Positions 12,370 through 25,437 of a stretch of 64,000 bases of DNA are shown one piece after another (the first letter of the stretch is position 1; each line of letters begins with the position of its first letter). The notes below the pieces were generated by a model that had not been told where the DNA came from, searched no databases, and saw only the letters and a program-made list of their open reading frames with translations. The DNA lies in the NCBI GenBank assembly GCA_029961685.1, contig JARWKL010000013.1:22317922-22381921 (forward strand), read 5' to 3'. Position numbers and translations under genes: made by a program. Origin of the DNA: Aristolochia californica. Its lineage: Eukaryota; Streptophyta; Magnoliopsida; Piperales; Aristolochiaceae.

Positions 12370-12979
12370 TGTTACAATATGGGACCCACCATGATGCTCG
12401 AGCTGGTGGGATCCACCATGAGGACGTGGGACACCAACAAGAGTCCTAGAGGATGTGGGACACTAAGAAGTGTCCTCACCCAAGCAAGCACGAGTTAAGG
12501 AATCAAGAAGCACAAACATAATTAAGTTAGAAGACTTGAACATCAAGTGGGACCCACAAATATTTCACGAGCTATCAACCTTATCAAGATGAGCTGGAAG
12601 ATCACGAGGGACCCACTACGAGCTGGCCTTCTCCCCTATTGTCATGTGAAAAAAGCAAGAGTTCTAGTTCAACTCATATTATGCTTCTAGTAGTTTGATT
12701 TAAATAGACTTATCTTAGAGAGTTAGAGTTAGAATGTAATTAGGATTGAAAGGCTAATTGTATAAGGACTCTACCACCTCCTCTACTATAAATAGAGGTG
12801 TTGTAATTCGGAATTAATCAAGTTACTCTCTCTCTCTCTCTCTCTCCCTTTGCTTGGCACAACCTCTCTTTGCTCTTTTATTTTTTCTTCTCTCTACCCG
12901 AGAGCTCTTCTTCCCTTTTCTCTTTTTATTTCTTCTTTATCTTGCTCGGAATTATGGAAAATGGATCCTAAATCCAACA
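12370..12979 (+). repeat. 5' LTR of copia element 1
   Basis: 610 bp, TGTTACAATATGGG to TCCAACA, followed directly by the PBS. It contains a TATA box (TATAAATA, ~12785) and a CT microsatellite (~12826-12848) just downstream, the usual promoter arrangement for these LTRs. GTGGGACCCACC-type repeats lie in the first 120 bp. Confidence 0.92.
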
Positions 12980-12990
12980 TGGTATCATAT
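12980..12990 (+). other. Primer binding site of copia element 1
   Basis: TGGTATCATAT directly abuts the LTR end. It matches the initiator-Met PBS TGGTATCAGAG at nine of eleven positions, so the site has mutated. Confidence 0.8.
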
Positions 12991-13474
12991 CATTATATTT
13001 AGGATCCCTCGTCAAAGGAATGCTCTAGAGAAGTGATGATCAACACCACTCAAAGAAGGCTCTTTTATGAAGGAAGAACACAAGCCGAGAGATAAGTGTT
13101 CAGTTTTTTTTTATATTACTGGTTGTTGAATTTAGAAGACGATTCAAGGATGAATATGTTAATGATTTAATCTTATTATTTTGTGGATATGCATGCCTCT
13201 CTATCTAGAAGAAACTATCAAAACAATTTTATCGGTTTGGAAATTTTGTTTACCGAGACCAGTCCATAATCAGATTATTGGAATTATTTTTTTGTGGGAT
13301 AAGAGTTCCCTGATATAGAAGAATTTTATTGAGCGTCTTATGAGTGGTTTTGAAAAAAAAAAATAAGAATAATAATTTAGCATTGATGCTAAATTTTCCC
13401 ATACATCGAGTTAATTAAAGAAGTGCTACTTGGTGTTATTATTTAAAATTTTTATTTTTGAAGAAAGGCCTATC

Positions 13475-14459
13475 ACGGCAGATGAAAATATGAATATCAA
13501 AGGTGATAAACTAAAAATTACCACCATACCCTTACGTAGGGTCTCAAATTTTATGAGTTGGCCCACATTGGTTCAGAGGTTTCTTATAACAAAAGACTTA
13601 CTTGGTCACCTCACTACCCGAGGACCACCTGTTGATGAAGATGGTATTTTTTATATGGAATGGGTGAAGAATGATACTTTGGTATTTGGTTGGCTAATAA
13701 ATAGCATGGAAGAACATGTCTCTAGTAATGTTTTTCATCTTGATACTGCTAAACAAATTTGGGAGATATGTGCTAAACTATACTCATGCCTGGATACACT
13801 ACATAGACCCTATGAAATCCTCCAAAGAATGTTGAATACTAAACAAGGAGAAAATATTCATGAGTACTTGGCCCGCTTTAGAGGCTTTTTTCAAGAGTGG
13901 AAGTTAGTTCATCCCTCAACCACTGATATTTCTATCCAAGACAAACTGAAGGAAGCCTTAATTACTGTTATTTTTCTTGCAAATGTTAAACCTCATCTTG
14001 AGATTGCCAAGAGTAAACTTTGGAGTGCTTCTACTATCCCAAAGTTTGATGATGTGTGTAAAACACTACTTCGTATTCCAGACACTTCTTCCTCCACTAC
14101 TGATGTATCATCCGCTATGTATTTTGATCATAGAGGATCATCATCTGACCGCGGCCGAGGCCGAGGTAGAGGTTATAGAGGGGGCAGAGGAAGAGGTAGA
14201 AGGACTGGTGCTGCAAAACAGATGATACCAAATGTACTCATTGTAGATTTTTTGGCTACTCTATAGATCAGAGCCGTTACAGGGCATGCACTTACTGTGG
14301 AAAATATGGCCATTATAAAGAAATATGCTATGAAGCAAACAAAAAGAGAGAATTGACAAGGGATAATCAAGCCTTTATAAGTGATACAAAAGAAGAACAT
14401 CCCACAACAACAGTTGCACAGAAAAATATTATTGACGAAGAGTATGGGCTATTTAGAAA
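13475..14459 (+). pseudogene. Copia element 1 gag (UBN2-type)
   Basis: The capsid-like region resembles the gag of the other copies here (LKITTIPL near the start, LNTKQGENIHEYLARFRG in the middle), then an Arg/Gly-rich RGRGRGYRGGRGRG tract and a zinc-knuckle region at ~14290-14335. The position matching the start Met of sister copies is ACG at 13475; the first ATG in frame is at 13490. The frame stops at 14264 and the knuckle continues in another frame, so the protein is broken. Confidence 0.87.
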
Positions 14460-17400
14460 ATGAAGACAATGTTAGGTTCTTCTCCTAGTTGCTCCGCAAC
14501 TACGGCTGCCACTACCGCTTCAGGTATGCTATCTGCCTCATCTTCATCCTGGATAATTGATTCAGGAGCCTTCGAGCATCTTACAGGTAACAAAAATTTA
14601 TTACATTCTTTATCTCCGAGTCTTTCACACAAGTTTGTTACCATAGCTGACGGTTCTCAAACCAAAGTCCAAGGGAAAGGTTCCACTTTTGTCACCCCAT
14701 CACTTCCACTCACTGATATTCTTTTTGTTCCTACTTTTCCTTTGAACCTATTATCTGTTAGTCAACTTACAAAATATTTTAATTGCTCAGTTACCTTCTC
14801 ACCTACTTCATGTGTCTTTCAGGATCTTGTAACGAAGCAGGTGATTGGTGGAGGCCATGAACAAGGAGGGCTTTACTACTTGGACGTGCCAAAAATTAAT
14901 ATGGTTTCTACTACTAAAAATGAGACACGTTTATGGCACAATCAGTTGGGACATCCTTCTGCACAGTCTCTTAATTATTTGTTTCCATCTCTTAAAGTCA
15001 GGTCAGAATTTCATTGTGAGGTCTGTCAATTGAGTAAACATCAAAGGAGTACATACTCTCCTCACCCAGAAGTCAAAAGTGATAGCCCATTTTCATTAAT
15101 TCATACTGATGTTTAGGGGCCCTTGAGTGTCTCTAATATTTCTCAAACAAAATATTTTATTTCTTTTATTGATGATTTCACTCGCAGAACTTGGTTGTTT
15201 GTCCTTAAGGAGCATTCTGACATACCATATATTTTTAAGTCATTTCATGCTATGGTACTCACATAATTTGGTCAAAAAATAAAAATTCTCCGATCTGATA
15301 ATGCCAAAGAATACATTTCCAAAGACCTTGATTTTTTTTTTGGTCAAGAAAATGGCATTATCCATCAAACATCATGCGCCTACACTCCTCAACAAAACGG
15401 TGTAGCCGAACAAAAAAATTGTCATATTCTTGACGTAGCTTGAGGTTTGTTATATGCCATGAAAGCTCCATGCTTTTATTGGCCTCACGCCATCCTTACG
15501 ACTTGCTTTCTTATTAATCGTCTACCATCTATTGTTCTTGGTAATAAATCTCCCTACTCTAGATTATTACCGAATGATGATTCGTTTTCATTACCGTTGA
15601 AAGTATTTGGATGTCAATGTTTTATTCATAACTCATTACCTAGACACAATAAACTTGATCCTAAATCTATCAATTGTATTTTTTTGGGATACTCTCATAC
15701 ACAAAAGGGTTATGTTTGTTATAGTCATACTCTTCAACGTTCATTTGTGTCCAGGGATGTAACATTTTTTTGAAGACTCCTCATATTATTCTGATAGTTC
15801 TCCTCCTAGTCTATCCTCAGTACCAAGTTCCCCTAGACCGGTTGTGCCTCGTGATACAGAGATCATTCAACCCCCAGAGCAAGTGGCCGACACCACACCT
15901 ACCGAGTTAATAGATCCACCAGAGGTAAGTTCTTCATCACCAGTTATTTTTGGTCCTCAATATGATACTCGCCCTATTGCTATATGGAAAGAACCTCGAT
16001 CATGCACTCAACCTTCTACTTCTCATCCTATTTCCAATTTTGTGTCTCATCATCACCTATCACCTTTATGTTGTCACTTTCTTTCTTCTATTTCCTCCAT
16101 ATCTATTCCACAATCATATCAGGAGGCTCTACAACATCTAGGGTGGAAGACAGCAATGGATGAAGAAATGAAGGCACTTAATGACAATCATACATCGTCA
16201 TTGGTTCCTCTTCCCACAGATAAAAAACCAGTATGTTGTAAGTGGGTTTATACTATCAAACACAATCCGGATGGGTCCATTGCATGACTAAAGGCTCGAT
16301 TGGTTGCAAAAGGTTATACTCCATGATATGGAATTGATTATGAAGAAACCTTCTCTCCAGTGGCAAAAATGAACTTGGTACGTATTTTATTATCTCTGGC
16401 AGCCAATTCATCATGGCCAATATATCAACTGGATGTAAAAAAAGCATTTCTAAATGGTGATATTAAAGAAGAAATTTACATGCAACAACCACCTGGGTAT
16501 GTTGTTGAGGGGGAGTCCGTATGCCGCCTTAAAAAATCTCCATATGGTCTAAAGAAATCCCCTCGGGCATGGTTTGAGAGATTTAGTCAAGCCATTAGAA
16601 GGACCGGTTTTCACAGATGCTCTGCAGATCACTCAATATTTATTGAAAATACAACGAGAGTTAAGGTGATTCTAGCTATATATGTTGATGATATTATTTT
16701 AACTGGAAGCAATTCCGAGGACATCAGAAAACAAAGGAGAAAATATGTGCAGAATTCAAGACAAAGGATCTTGGATTACTCAAATATTTCTTGGGTATTG
16801 AAGTGTTACAATCCAGACATGGGATTGTCCTATCCCAAAGGAAGTATGCTCTTGATCTACTAGAAAAAACATGAATTATGGGATACAAACCAGTAGACAG
16901 TCCTATGGATGCAAATACAAAATTATGTGGAGGCACTGGACAAGATGTAGATATTGGAAAATATCAAAGACTAGTGGCATGACTTATTTACCTGTGTATA
17001 ACAAGGCCGGATATTTCATACCCAGTAAGTGTGGTAAGTCAATACATGCACAAGCCACAACTTAGTCATTGGTAATCACTTTAAAGAATACTATGATATC
17101 TGGAAGGAGCTTCTGGAAGGGGGTTTCTATATAAAAATCATGGTCACTTCAACATCGAAGGGTTCTCATATGCAGACTGGGTTGGATCCCAGATGACAGA
17201 AAATCTACTTCGGGATTTTGTACGATGGTTGGAGGAAATCTGGTTGCATGGAAAAGCAAAAAACAAAATGTAGTAGCAAGGTCAAGTGCAGAAGCAGAAG
17301 ACAGAGCCATGGCACACACTGTTAGTGAACTCATATGGATAAGATCTCTTCTCACTGAGATGGGATTCTACAAAGAAGTTCCAATAGATCTATACTGTGA

Positions 17401-17637
17401 CAATCGAGCAGTAATACACATTACATTGAATCCAGTCTTCCATGAAAGGACAAAACATATTGAAGTGGATTGCCATTTTATACGTTAAAAGTTCCAAGAT
17501 GGTTTCTTATCTGAAGCATATATCATCACAAAATCAAGTTGCGGACATTCTCACCAAGCTAGTCACTCACAAGATTATGTCTACCATATGCAGCAAGTTG
17601 GGCATTTATGATGTTTTCTCACCCCCAGCTTGAGGGG
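14460..17637 (+). pseudogene. Copia element 1 pol (PR-IN-RT-RH), many stops
   Basis: Protease with WIIDSGAFEH (~14550). Integrase with the HHCC zinc region (~14935-15035), core with FIDDFTRRTW, and the QQNGVAEQKN stretch (~15391-15420). RT from ~16156, with YQLDVKKAFLNGDI and [10 protein letters not shown] (~16677-16706). RNase H with VAWKSKKQNVVARSSAEAE (~17245-17302) and the C-terminal VADILTK. In-frame stops include TAG at ~15114 and TGA/TAA at ~15264, ~15441, ~16286 and ~16324, several in Arg (CGA), Gln or Trp codons. Frameshifts occur near 15773, 16740 and 17190. Confidence 0.92.
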
Positions 17638-17640
17638 GAG

Positions 17641-17743
17641 TGTTTCAATGTGGGACCCACCACGGTGCTCAAGCTTGTGGGACCCACCATGAGGTTGTGG
17701 GACACCAAGAAGAGTCCTACGGTATGTGGGACACCAAGAAGAG
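17641..17743 (+). repeat. Truncated 3' LTR of copia element 1
   Basis: Starts TGTTTCAATGTGGGACCC immediately after the PPT and matches the first ~100 bp of the 5' LTR. At ~17743 it changes abruptly into copia C RNase H sequence. Confidence 0.88.
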
Positions 17744-18122
17744 TTATCACAATAGATTAGAATTTCATTTTTCTCTTAGCCGTAATCGTCTAGTCGTTGT
17801 TTCATCCAAAGAATTTGAGCACACCAACTTCCACATGCTATGTATTCATCTTTGGTAGTGGATAGTGCAACTGAGTGTTGTTTATGGAGAACCAAGAGAC
17901 CAACATATTTCCAAGTAATTGGAAACTACCACTTGTACTCTTTCTATCAAATTTTCAATCGATAAAATCAACATCCGAGTAACCAACTAGATCAATGGTT
18001 GATGAGTGAGTACCAAAGGCCTAAGTTGGGCATCCCAAGTGGATAAAGAAAATTCTTTTTTTTGCCACTAAGTGAGATTCTCTAGGATCGGATTGATTTC
18101 TAGCACATAGGCATACCGAGAA
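17744..18122 (-). pseudogene. Copia C RNase H fragment (SIRE-like), left piece of a split element
   Basis: Read on the minus strand, the fragment encodes the copia RNase H region. It includes a V-G-Y-S-D-x-D motif (~17970), DRKSTSG-like remnants, an ALSTT-like block before the E-Y-I-A helix (~17850), and C-A-Q-I-L-W-M (~17805). The sequence stops at 18122 exactly where element Y begins and resumes at 38559 on the far side of Y, with codons that continue in register. Stops and small shifts show decay. Confidence 0.85.
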
Positions 18123-18619
18123 TGTTGGAAGATGGGCTCAAACCCACACAACCAAGGAAGGCCCACACGTCCTAGTGTGTTAGAAGATGAGCTCAAGCCC
18201 ACACGACCAAGGAAGGCCCACACATCCAAGAGAGGTGGAAGATTGGCTCAAGCCCATACAACCAAGGAAGTCCCACACGTCCAAATGTTTTAGAAGATGA
18301 GCTCAAGCCCACACGACCAAGGAAGGTCCACACATCCAAGAGAAGTGGAAGATGGGCTCAAGCCCACATACCAAGGAAGGCCCACACGATGATGGCATGA
18401 TGGTAAATAAAGAGTCATCTCATAAATATGACACTAATGTAATTAATTTAAGTTTTTGGGACATAATTGCTATATTGTAATTTTACACATCTATAAATAG
18501 AGCTTCAGGGGGAGGGTTAGAACACAAGTCCATAACCTCATTCTTCCTTGTGTTTTCTCACCGACATGCCTTCTCTCCTTTTCTCCATGAGATAATCCAT
18601 AGAGTCTTGAAAGTCAACA
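18123..18619 (+). repeat. 5' LTR of Y with five internal ~55-bp repeats
   Basis: 497 bp, TGTTGGAAGATGGGCTC to AAGTCAACA, then the PBS. The first ~275 bp are five copies of a ~55-bp unit (GAAGATGnGCTCAAGCCCAC... CCAAGGAAGGCCCACAC); the 3' LTR has only two. A TATA-like CTATAAATAGAGC lies at ~18491. Confidence 0.92.
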
Positions 18620-18753
18620 TGGTATCAGAGCATTGATTTTCAGGACACATAGCTATGGTTTAAAAGATTAAAAAAACCCATTAGTTTTTTCTTTGTTCAT
18701 ATTGCTGCTTAGTTTTTTTGTCATTACTGGAACTCTGACTCTGTTGGTGATTT

Positions 18754-18932
18754 TGTTGGCGTGAGTTCCTCTGGAGCAGTCTTCTAGATCCGTAAAAATA
18801 GAAGAAGTAGTCCTCTGTAACTACGACTCCAGAGATGATCTGAGAGACTAGTTAAACATTACTTGTAATATGTGTATATAAATACTGATGTAATTTTATT
18901 GAAATGAATAAGAAATATTTTGTGAGATTACA
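18754..18932 (+). repeat. 5' LTR of X
   Basis: 179 bp ending GAGATTACA, followed by a PBS-like TGGTTTCAGAG at 18933. A TATA-like TGTATATAAATAC lies near 18870. It lacks 20 bp near its start that the 3' LTR has, between two TTCCTC repeats. Confidence 0.9.
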
Positions 18933-19418
18933 TGGTTTCAGAGTTGGATTAACCAGTTCGACAATTGCGGGAGGAAAATTCCCGTTCCGCGACGACGTAG
19001 GGAACTGGGAGGTGAGTGATCTGAAACCCCTAGTCTTCCTGCGTTGCATTGGTAGAAGGAAAGCGGGCAGACATCTTCTCCAAAGAACGATAGACTAGGC
19101 GAGAAGTCTTCATGCGACACAACCGTAGAAGGCGAGGAGAACGATAGACCAGGCAAGAAACCACAATCTGATAGGCTCACCGTAGTCAGGTCGCTCTTTG
19201 AGGCCTTGCCGAAGTCTCTTCCCATCTTGCACTATTCAGGAACCAATGTTGCGGGGACGACGATGGTTCAAATTAATTCTGCTACCTAACTTTGGGTAGA
19301 ATTAATTTCCAACGACCCAACCCGACCCGACCGGACTCTACCCAAATTGAGTCAACCATGACGACTCGGATAGGACTCGGACCAAGACTCGACTCAAACT
19401 AGACTCGTGTCTTCACCC

Positions 19419-22018
19419 ATGGCTAATATAGACTTCCAGTCTATTGAATATTCGTCTTCTTCTGCCCTTAATGAGTTGACCACGAGAATGACTAAAGCTT
19501 GGAGCAAAGCTTCAACCCCGACGTAAACCATCGATATTGTTGCACTGATTGGAATCAAGTTGGATGACACCAACTATGCACCCTGGTTACAGGTTGTTGA
19601 GATGTATATCTCAGGCAAAGGCAAACTGAGGTATTTGAATGGTGATTTCCTTCAACCTCCTCAGACGGATCCTATGTTTCGACGATGGCGCATAGACAAT
19701 GCTATTGTCAAAGGATGGTTAATTAACTCCATGGATTCTTCCTGCATCTTCAAATTCATTCGATTTCCAATACCCAAGATGGTCTGGGATGCCATTGCTA
19801 CAACATACTTTGATGGCAATGATACCTCTCAGTTGTGTGATCTCTGGAGACGTGTGACACATCTCAAACAGTCTGGTGGTTTTCTTGAAACATTGTACAA
19901 TAATCTCCAGGGCCTCTAGCGTGAAATAGACTTCTGCCATCCAAATCTGATGGAGTACCCAACCGATATCCTATGGTATAATACCTTGATTCAAGAAGTG
20001 TTGTTATCTCTATTCTTGGATGGTCTCGATTATTGCCTAGATCATATCCAGAGTGATGTTCTACAGATACAACCTTTTCCAATAGTGGATCAAGCCTTTG
20101 TTCACGTCTGCAAGGAGGCTTTTCATCAAGCCGTGATGACGACTAGTTGTTCCGATGATTCTCCAGTAGCAGTTCTGGCATCTAAAAGCAACAAATATGG
20201 TTCGCACCCTCCGACACACTCTGGATCTATCTCTCTGCGTGGTAGCAAATCTGGTTCTACCTCCAAATCACGAGTCCCTCCAAATCATGATGGAACCAAA
20301 TGCTCTTACTGTGGAAATGCGAAGCATACCCGTGAGAACTGTTTCAAGCTACACAGGTATCCTGATTGGTGGCATGAACTCTAGGCTAGAAAGTCTCAGG
20401 ATTCAAGTGAGAATACTTAAGGCACGGGAAAGGCTACAATGGCTGCAGCAGAGCCACATCTTTCACTTATTCCAACCAACAATTCAAATTCTACTTCATG
20501 TAATGTTCTCCTTGGATCTATTAGAGAAGCTGACGACAATACTTGGATACTAGATTCGGGATCAACAGGCCATATGACATTTGATGTGAAGGATTTTTCT
20601 CAAACCTCTCCTCCCCAACGGACTAGCATTTCCAATGCTAATGGAGTTATCTCTCCAATAACAGGGGCGGGAACAGTGATATTATCACCAGCCCTACCAT
20701 AATCTAATACACTACTCGTGCCCTCTCTTTCTCATAAATTATTATCAGTGAGTAAAGTAACTAACGAGCTGAATTGTGTTGTTCTGATTTACCCTATATT
20801 TTGTCTTATTTTGGATATTCTCACCAAGGAAATCATTGGGCGTGGTACTAAGAGGAGGGGGCTTTATTACATGGAAGATTTTAGCATAGGCCATGCTTAT
20901 CACATGCGGCACCTGAGCGACCTCAAAGTGGAATAGGTTTTGCCGTGGCATTGTTGGTTAGGCCATCCTTCATTAGGGTATTTGAAACATATGTTTCCTG
21001 ATCTATTTTTGAATTTGTCAGTTTTGGATTTTAAGTGTGAGACTTGCATTATAGCTAAAAGTCATCGAGTCAATTATCCGTTAAGTGAATAAGAGTGATG
21101 ATCCTTTCGCTTTAATTCACTCTGATGTGTGGGGCCCTTCCCCAAAAGATGCTAGGTTTGGTGTCCGTTGGTTTGTCATATTTGTTTATGATTGCACACG
21201 AATGACTTGGCTTTAATTTTTAATACACAAGGATGAGGTATTTCATACTTTTCAATCCTTTCATGAGATGATCCAAACTCAGTTCTTTGCCAACATTCGA
21301 ATTCTTCGATTTGATAATGGTGGAGAATATGTGAATCATCAGTTCCGTGATTATTTCCAACACCATGGATTGATTCACGAAAAATCATGCCCCCCAAACT
21401 CCTCAACAGAATGGTATTGCAAAGAGGAAAAATGGCCACATTCTTGAAACATCTCGGGCTCTTTTACTTGGGGCCCAAGTGACTAGCCATCATTGGCCTG
21501 ATGTTGTTACTACGACCGTCCACCTCATTAATTATATGCCTTAAAAAATTCTTGAGTTTCAGACCCCCCTACAAGTCCTATCAAACTATATTTCATTAAC
21601 CTCAGTGCTGATGCTCCCCCCTCCAATTTTTGGGTGTGTTGTGTTCGTTAATCTCCACAAAAACCAGTGTTTGAAACTTCATTCGTGTGTCATTCGGTGT
21701 ATGTTTTTGGGATATGTGGTCCATAAAAAAAGGGTATTGCTGCTACGATCCAACTACTCAGCGCACATATGGATATCATGTTTCTTGAATCTGAATCTTT
21801 CTACTCATCTGCTACATCAAATTCCTATCTTTAGGGGGAGACATGAGAAGAAGAGATAAATTGGATGACATTTGATTAGTTCATGCACACTGATATAGCG
21901 ACCACTATGGAATCAATTCCAGAGAAGATATCCTCAGAATTTGATGATGAAGCAGTACCTCTCTTCTCCTCAGTATCCAACGACCCATCTCCTTAAAATA
22001 TCATTGAAGTAAGTGATC
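19419..22018 (+). pseudogene. Element X gag, protease and integrase
   Basis: One reading frame runs from ATG 19419 to ~21090, broken only by in-frame stops at ~19527, 19917, 20382, 20700 and 20933. Gag: UBN2-like region and CCHC knuckle CSYCGNAKHTRENC (~20310). Protease: TWILDSGSTGHM (~20542). Integrase: GAG-pre-integrase zinc region with WLGHPS and CETC (~20955-21050), core with HSDVWGP and RFDNGGEY (~21118-21335). After ~21090 small frameshifts accumulate. The C-terminal integrase region continues to ~21860, and coding character is lost by 22023, where element A begins. Confidence 0.88.
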
Positions 22019-22023
22019 CTATC

Positions 22024-22414
22024 TATAGAATTTAGGATCTCATGAAAGGAACTTTAGATCAACAAGAAAGAAGAAGAAGAAGAAGAGAGAAGGAGAAGAG
22101 AAGAAGAAGAATGTGGAAGAAGAGAGTTTGGATTAAGGGAGAAGAGGGTTGCGTCAAAAAGAAAAATGAGGGTTGGACGAATTTGTGGAAAGAGAGGAGA
22201 GTGCTTCAATGCCCTACCTCTTAGCCAATGCCTTTATTTATAGTTTTACAATACCCTTAGGGCTACAACTTGATAAAACAAAAGACATAAAAGGAACACA
22301 TATTTACACTTCTATGCCATCTTTATGGAAAGTACCATATTTTACACATATGTCACTCCTTTGACGTGTGGGCTTCTTGTCTTGAGCACGTGGGCTTGAG
22401 CCCATCTTCCAACA
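22024..22414 (-). repeat. 3' LTR of A
   Basis: 391 bp. Its plus-strand left end reads TATAGAATTTAGG where the partner has TGTAGAATTTAGG, so the terminal dinucleotide has mutated. The right end CTTCCAACA adjoins the PPT. The minus strand carries a CTATAAATA TATA box near 22237. Confidence 0.93.
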
Positions 22415-22421
22415 CTCCCCC

Positions 22422-25400
22422 TCAAACTGGAGGAGAAAAGACATCATAAATACCCAGCTTGCCACATATAAACGATAGGATTTTAGATGTAACGGGTTTA
22501 GTGAGAATATCAGCTACTTGCTCTTGAGATGACACATGTTTGAGAGAGATTATTCTTGCTTGAAACTTCTCCCGTATAAAATGATAATCCACCTCAATAT
22601 GTTTAGTTCTTTCATGAAAAACTGGATTTGAAGTGATATGAATAGCTGCTTGATTATCACAATGCACATTCATGGACCCCTTTTTATAAAAACCTAGTTC
22701 GGTAAGAAGGGTCCTAATCCATAAAACTTCACTAACGGTATGGGCCATAGCTCTGTATTCTGCTTCGGCGCTAGATCTTGCAACCATATTTTGCTTCTTA
22801 CGTTTCCATGTAACCAAGTTTCCCCAACCAGAGTACAATATCCTGATGTAGATTTTCTATCATCAGGAGATCCAGCCCAATCTGCATCTGAGAAGCCTTC
22901 TATATTGAAGTGCCCATGTTTTTTATACAGCAATCCTCTTCCTGGAGCTCCTTTTAGATAACGTAATATTCTCTCTAAAGCCTGCCAGTGGGTAATTTGT
23001 GGTTTGTGCATGAATTGACTCACCACACTTACAACATATGATATGTCTGGCCTAGTTACCGTGAGATAAATCAGTTTTCCCATGAGTCTTTGATATTTTC
23101 CAATATCAATATCTTCTTCATTTGTGGCACATAATTTTACATTTGTATCCATAGGTGTGTCAACTGGTCTACAACCCTTCATTCCTATTTCTTCAAGGAG
23201 ATCCAAGACATGTTTCCTTTCAGACAATATTATCCCACGTTTGGATTGAAGAACTTCTATACCCAAAAAATATTTAAGCATACCAAGGTCTTTAGTCTTG
23301 AATTCCTGACATATCATTTGTTTCACCTCTTGTATACTCAAAGCATTATCACCGGTTAAGATAATATCATCCACGTATACGGCCAATAATATTTTCCCTT
23401 TGACCGTATCTTTATAATATACGGAATGATCAACTGAGCACCGATGAAAACCAAACCGTAGGAGTGTTTGACTAAATTTATCAAACCAAGCCCGAGGGGA
23501 CTGCTTAAGCCCATATAAAGACTTTTTTAACCGGCATACTGACTCCCCCTCAACCACTTAACCAGGTGGTTGAGCCATATAAATTTCCTCACTGATATCA
23601 CCATTTAAAAAAGCATTTTTAACATCCAACTGATAGACGGGCCATGAGGAGTTAGCAGCAATAGATAAGATGATGCGTACCAAATTCAATTTTACAACAA
23701 GAGAGAAGGTCTCCTCATAATCTATCCCATAGTACTGTGTATAGCCCTTAGCAACCAATCGAGCTTTAAGACGAGCAACCGATCCATCCGGATTATGTTT
23801 CACCGAAAAAACCCATCGACAACCAACCGGTCTTTTACCTTTCGGGAGTGATGTTAAGTACCAGGTTTGGTTTTCATTTAAGGCGTGCATTTCTTCATCC
23901 ATAGTCGATTTCCATCCTAGATGTCTCAGGGCCTCCTGACACGACTGTGGAACGGAAGTAGAAGAAAGGGACACAAGAAACTGAAAACACTCGGAAGACA
24001 AGTGATGGTGAGACATAAAATTTGAGATAGGATGCGAAGTAGTACAGGAGCGACGTTCTTTTCTTAAAGCAATAGGCCAAGTATCAAATTCAGGCCCATA
24101 TATAGAAGGAGAAGGACTTACCTCAGGTGGATCTGACAACTCCACAGGTGAAGGTACGGCCGGTGCATCAGGGGATGGATCCACTTCAAGATTGAATGGC
24201 ACAAGCGGACAAGGAGTAGTAGAAGGACAAGTCCATCCTGGAGGAGCATCATGGGAGGAGTAGAAGGGAGTGTCCTCAAAGAAAGTCACATCCCTAGAGA
24301 TAAACATCCTCCGAAGGGTAGGATTATAACAGACATAACCTTTCTGGGTGCGAGAGTATCCCAAAAAAATGCACTTCATAGACCGAGGATCAAGTTTATT
24401 TTTATGTGGATATGTAACATGAACAAAACACGTACATCCAAACACTTTCAAAGGAAGAGAAAAAGGATCTTCACCATTAAATAACACAGAGTAAGGAGTT
24501 TTATGATGAAGGACTGATGAAGGTAACCTATTAATGAGAAAGCATGTTGTAAGTATAGCATGAGGCCAATAAAAATAGGGTACCTTCATGGAGTAGAGGA
24601 GGCCCCGAGCAACTTCAAGAAGATGACGATTCTTCCTTTCAGCAACACCATTTGTTGAGGAGTATAGGCACATGATGTTTGATGAATAAGCCCATTACTC
24701 TCACAAAATGATTTGAAGTCATGAGACATGTATTCCTTAGCATTATAATATCTAAGGGTTTGAATTTTCTTCCCAAATTGTGTCAAGACCATAACATGAA
24801 AATTTTTAAACAAAGGAAGAATTTTGGAACGCTCTTTAAATAGAAATAACCAAGTCACTCGAGTAAAATCATCAATAAAAATAACAAAATATTTAACTTG
24901 AGAAATATTTGAGACACATAAAGGGCCCCATACATCAGAATGTATTAGCTCAAATGGAGCAGTATTTGTAGTTGTAAGACGAGGAGAATATGTACTCCTG
25001 ACATGTTTACTTAATTGACAAACCTCACAACTGATATTAGAAAGTCCTTTTAAAGATGGAACCAAAGAACGAAGTGAAGGGGTAGATGGATGACCAAGTC
25101 GGTTGTGCCAAAGTTGGGCCTTAGATGTAGTGGACGATAATGCAGCTAATGGTGGAAGAGTGAAGTAGTACAAACCCCCCTTTTCATGGCCGCCACCAAT
25201 CACCCGCTTCGTAGTGAGATCCTGAAAGACACAAGAAGATGGTGAGAAGGTGATAGAGCAATTTATTTGTTTGGTCAATTGGCTAACCGAGAGAAAATTT
25301 AAAGGAAATTGAGGAACAAACAAAACATCTTGAAAGGGAATAGATGAAGTAAGAGAGGAGGAACCTTTGCTAAGGACCTTGGTTTGGGTACCATCAGCAA

Positions 25401-25437
25401 TAGTAACGAATTTATGAGGATAACAAGGAGATAAGGA
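22422..25437 (-). pseudogene. Element A pol (IN-RT-RH), few lesions
   Basis: Integrase: LWHNRLGHPS and C-E-V-C-Q-L (zinc region), [62 protein letters not shown] (~23395-23350). RNase [54 protein letters not shown], and the terminal KLGIYDVFSPP next to the PPT. Lesions: a stop at 25438, a one-base frameshift in the QQ-N-G-V-A stretch (~24660), a stop at 23558 just before VEGESVCRL, and a frameshift near 22835. Otherwise the frames are long and clean, which fits the low LTR divergence. Confidence 0.93.

Larger units (their letters stand above)
12370..17743 (+). mobile_element. Ty1/copia element 1 (family 1), 3' LTR truncated
   Basis: 5' LTR 12370-12979, PBS at 12980, gag, PR, IN, RT, RH in copia order, PPT (TTGAGGGGGAG) ending at 17640, then only ~103 bp of 3' LTR before sequence switches to another element (C). 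The LTR begins TGTTACAATATGGGACCC. The same LTR family recurs at 28188, 33267, 44015, 48345 and, more diverged, 51731. Because the 3' LTR is cut, no target duplication can be checked. Confidence 0.9.

Noticed and set aside
18123..18400. Regular ~55-bp repeats considered as a CRISPR-like array
   Set aside because: No unique spacers, imperfect units, and located in an LTR of a plant retrotransposon.
22042..22224. Lys/Arg-rich short frames at 22042 and 27466
   Set aside because: Purine-rich LTR sequence; the same peptide appears at both LTRs of element A.
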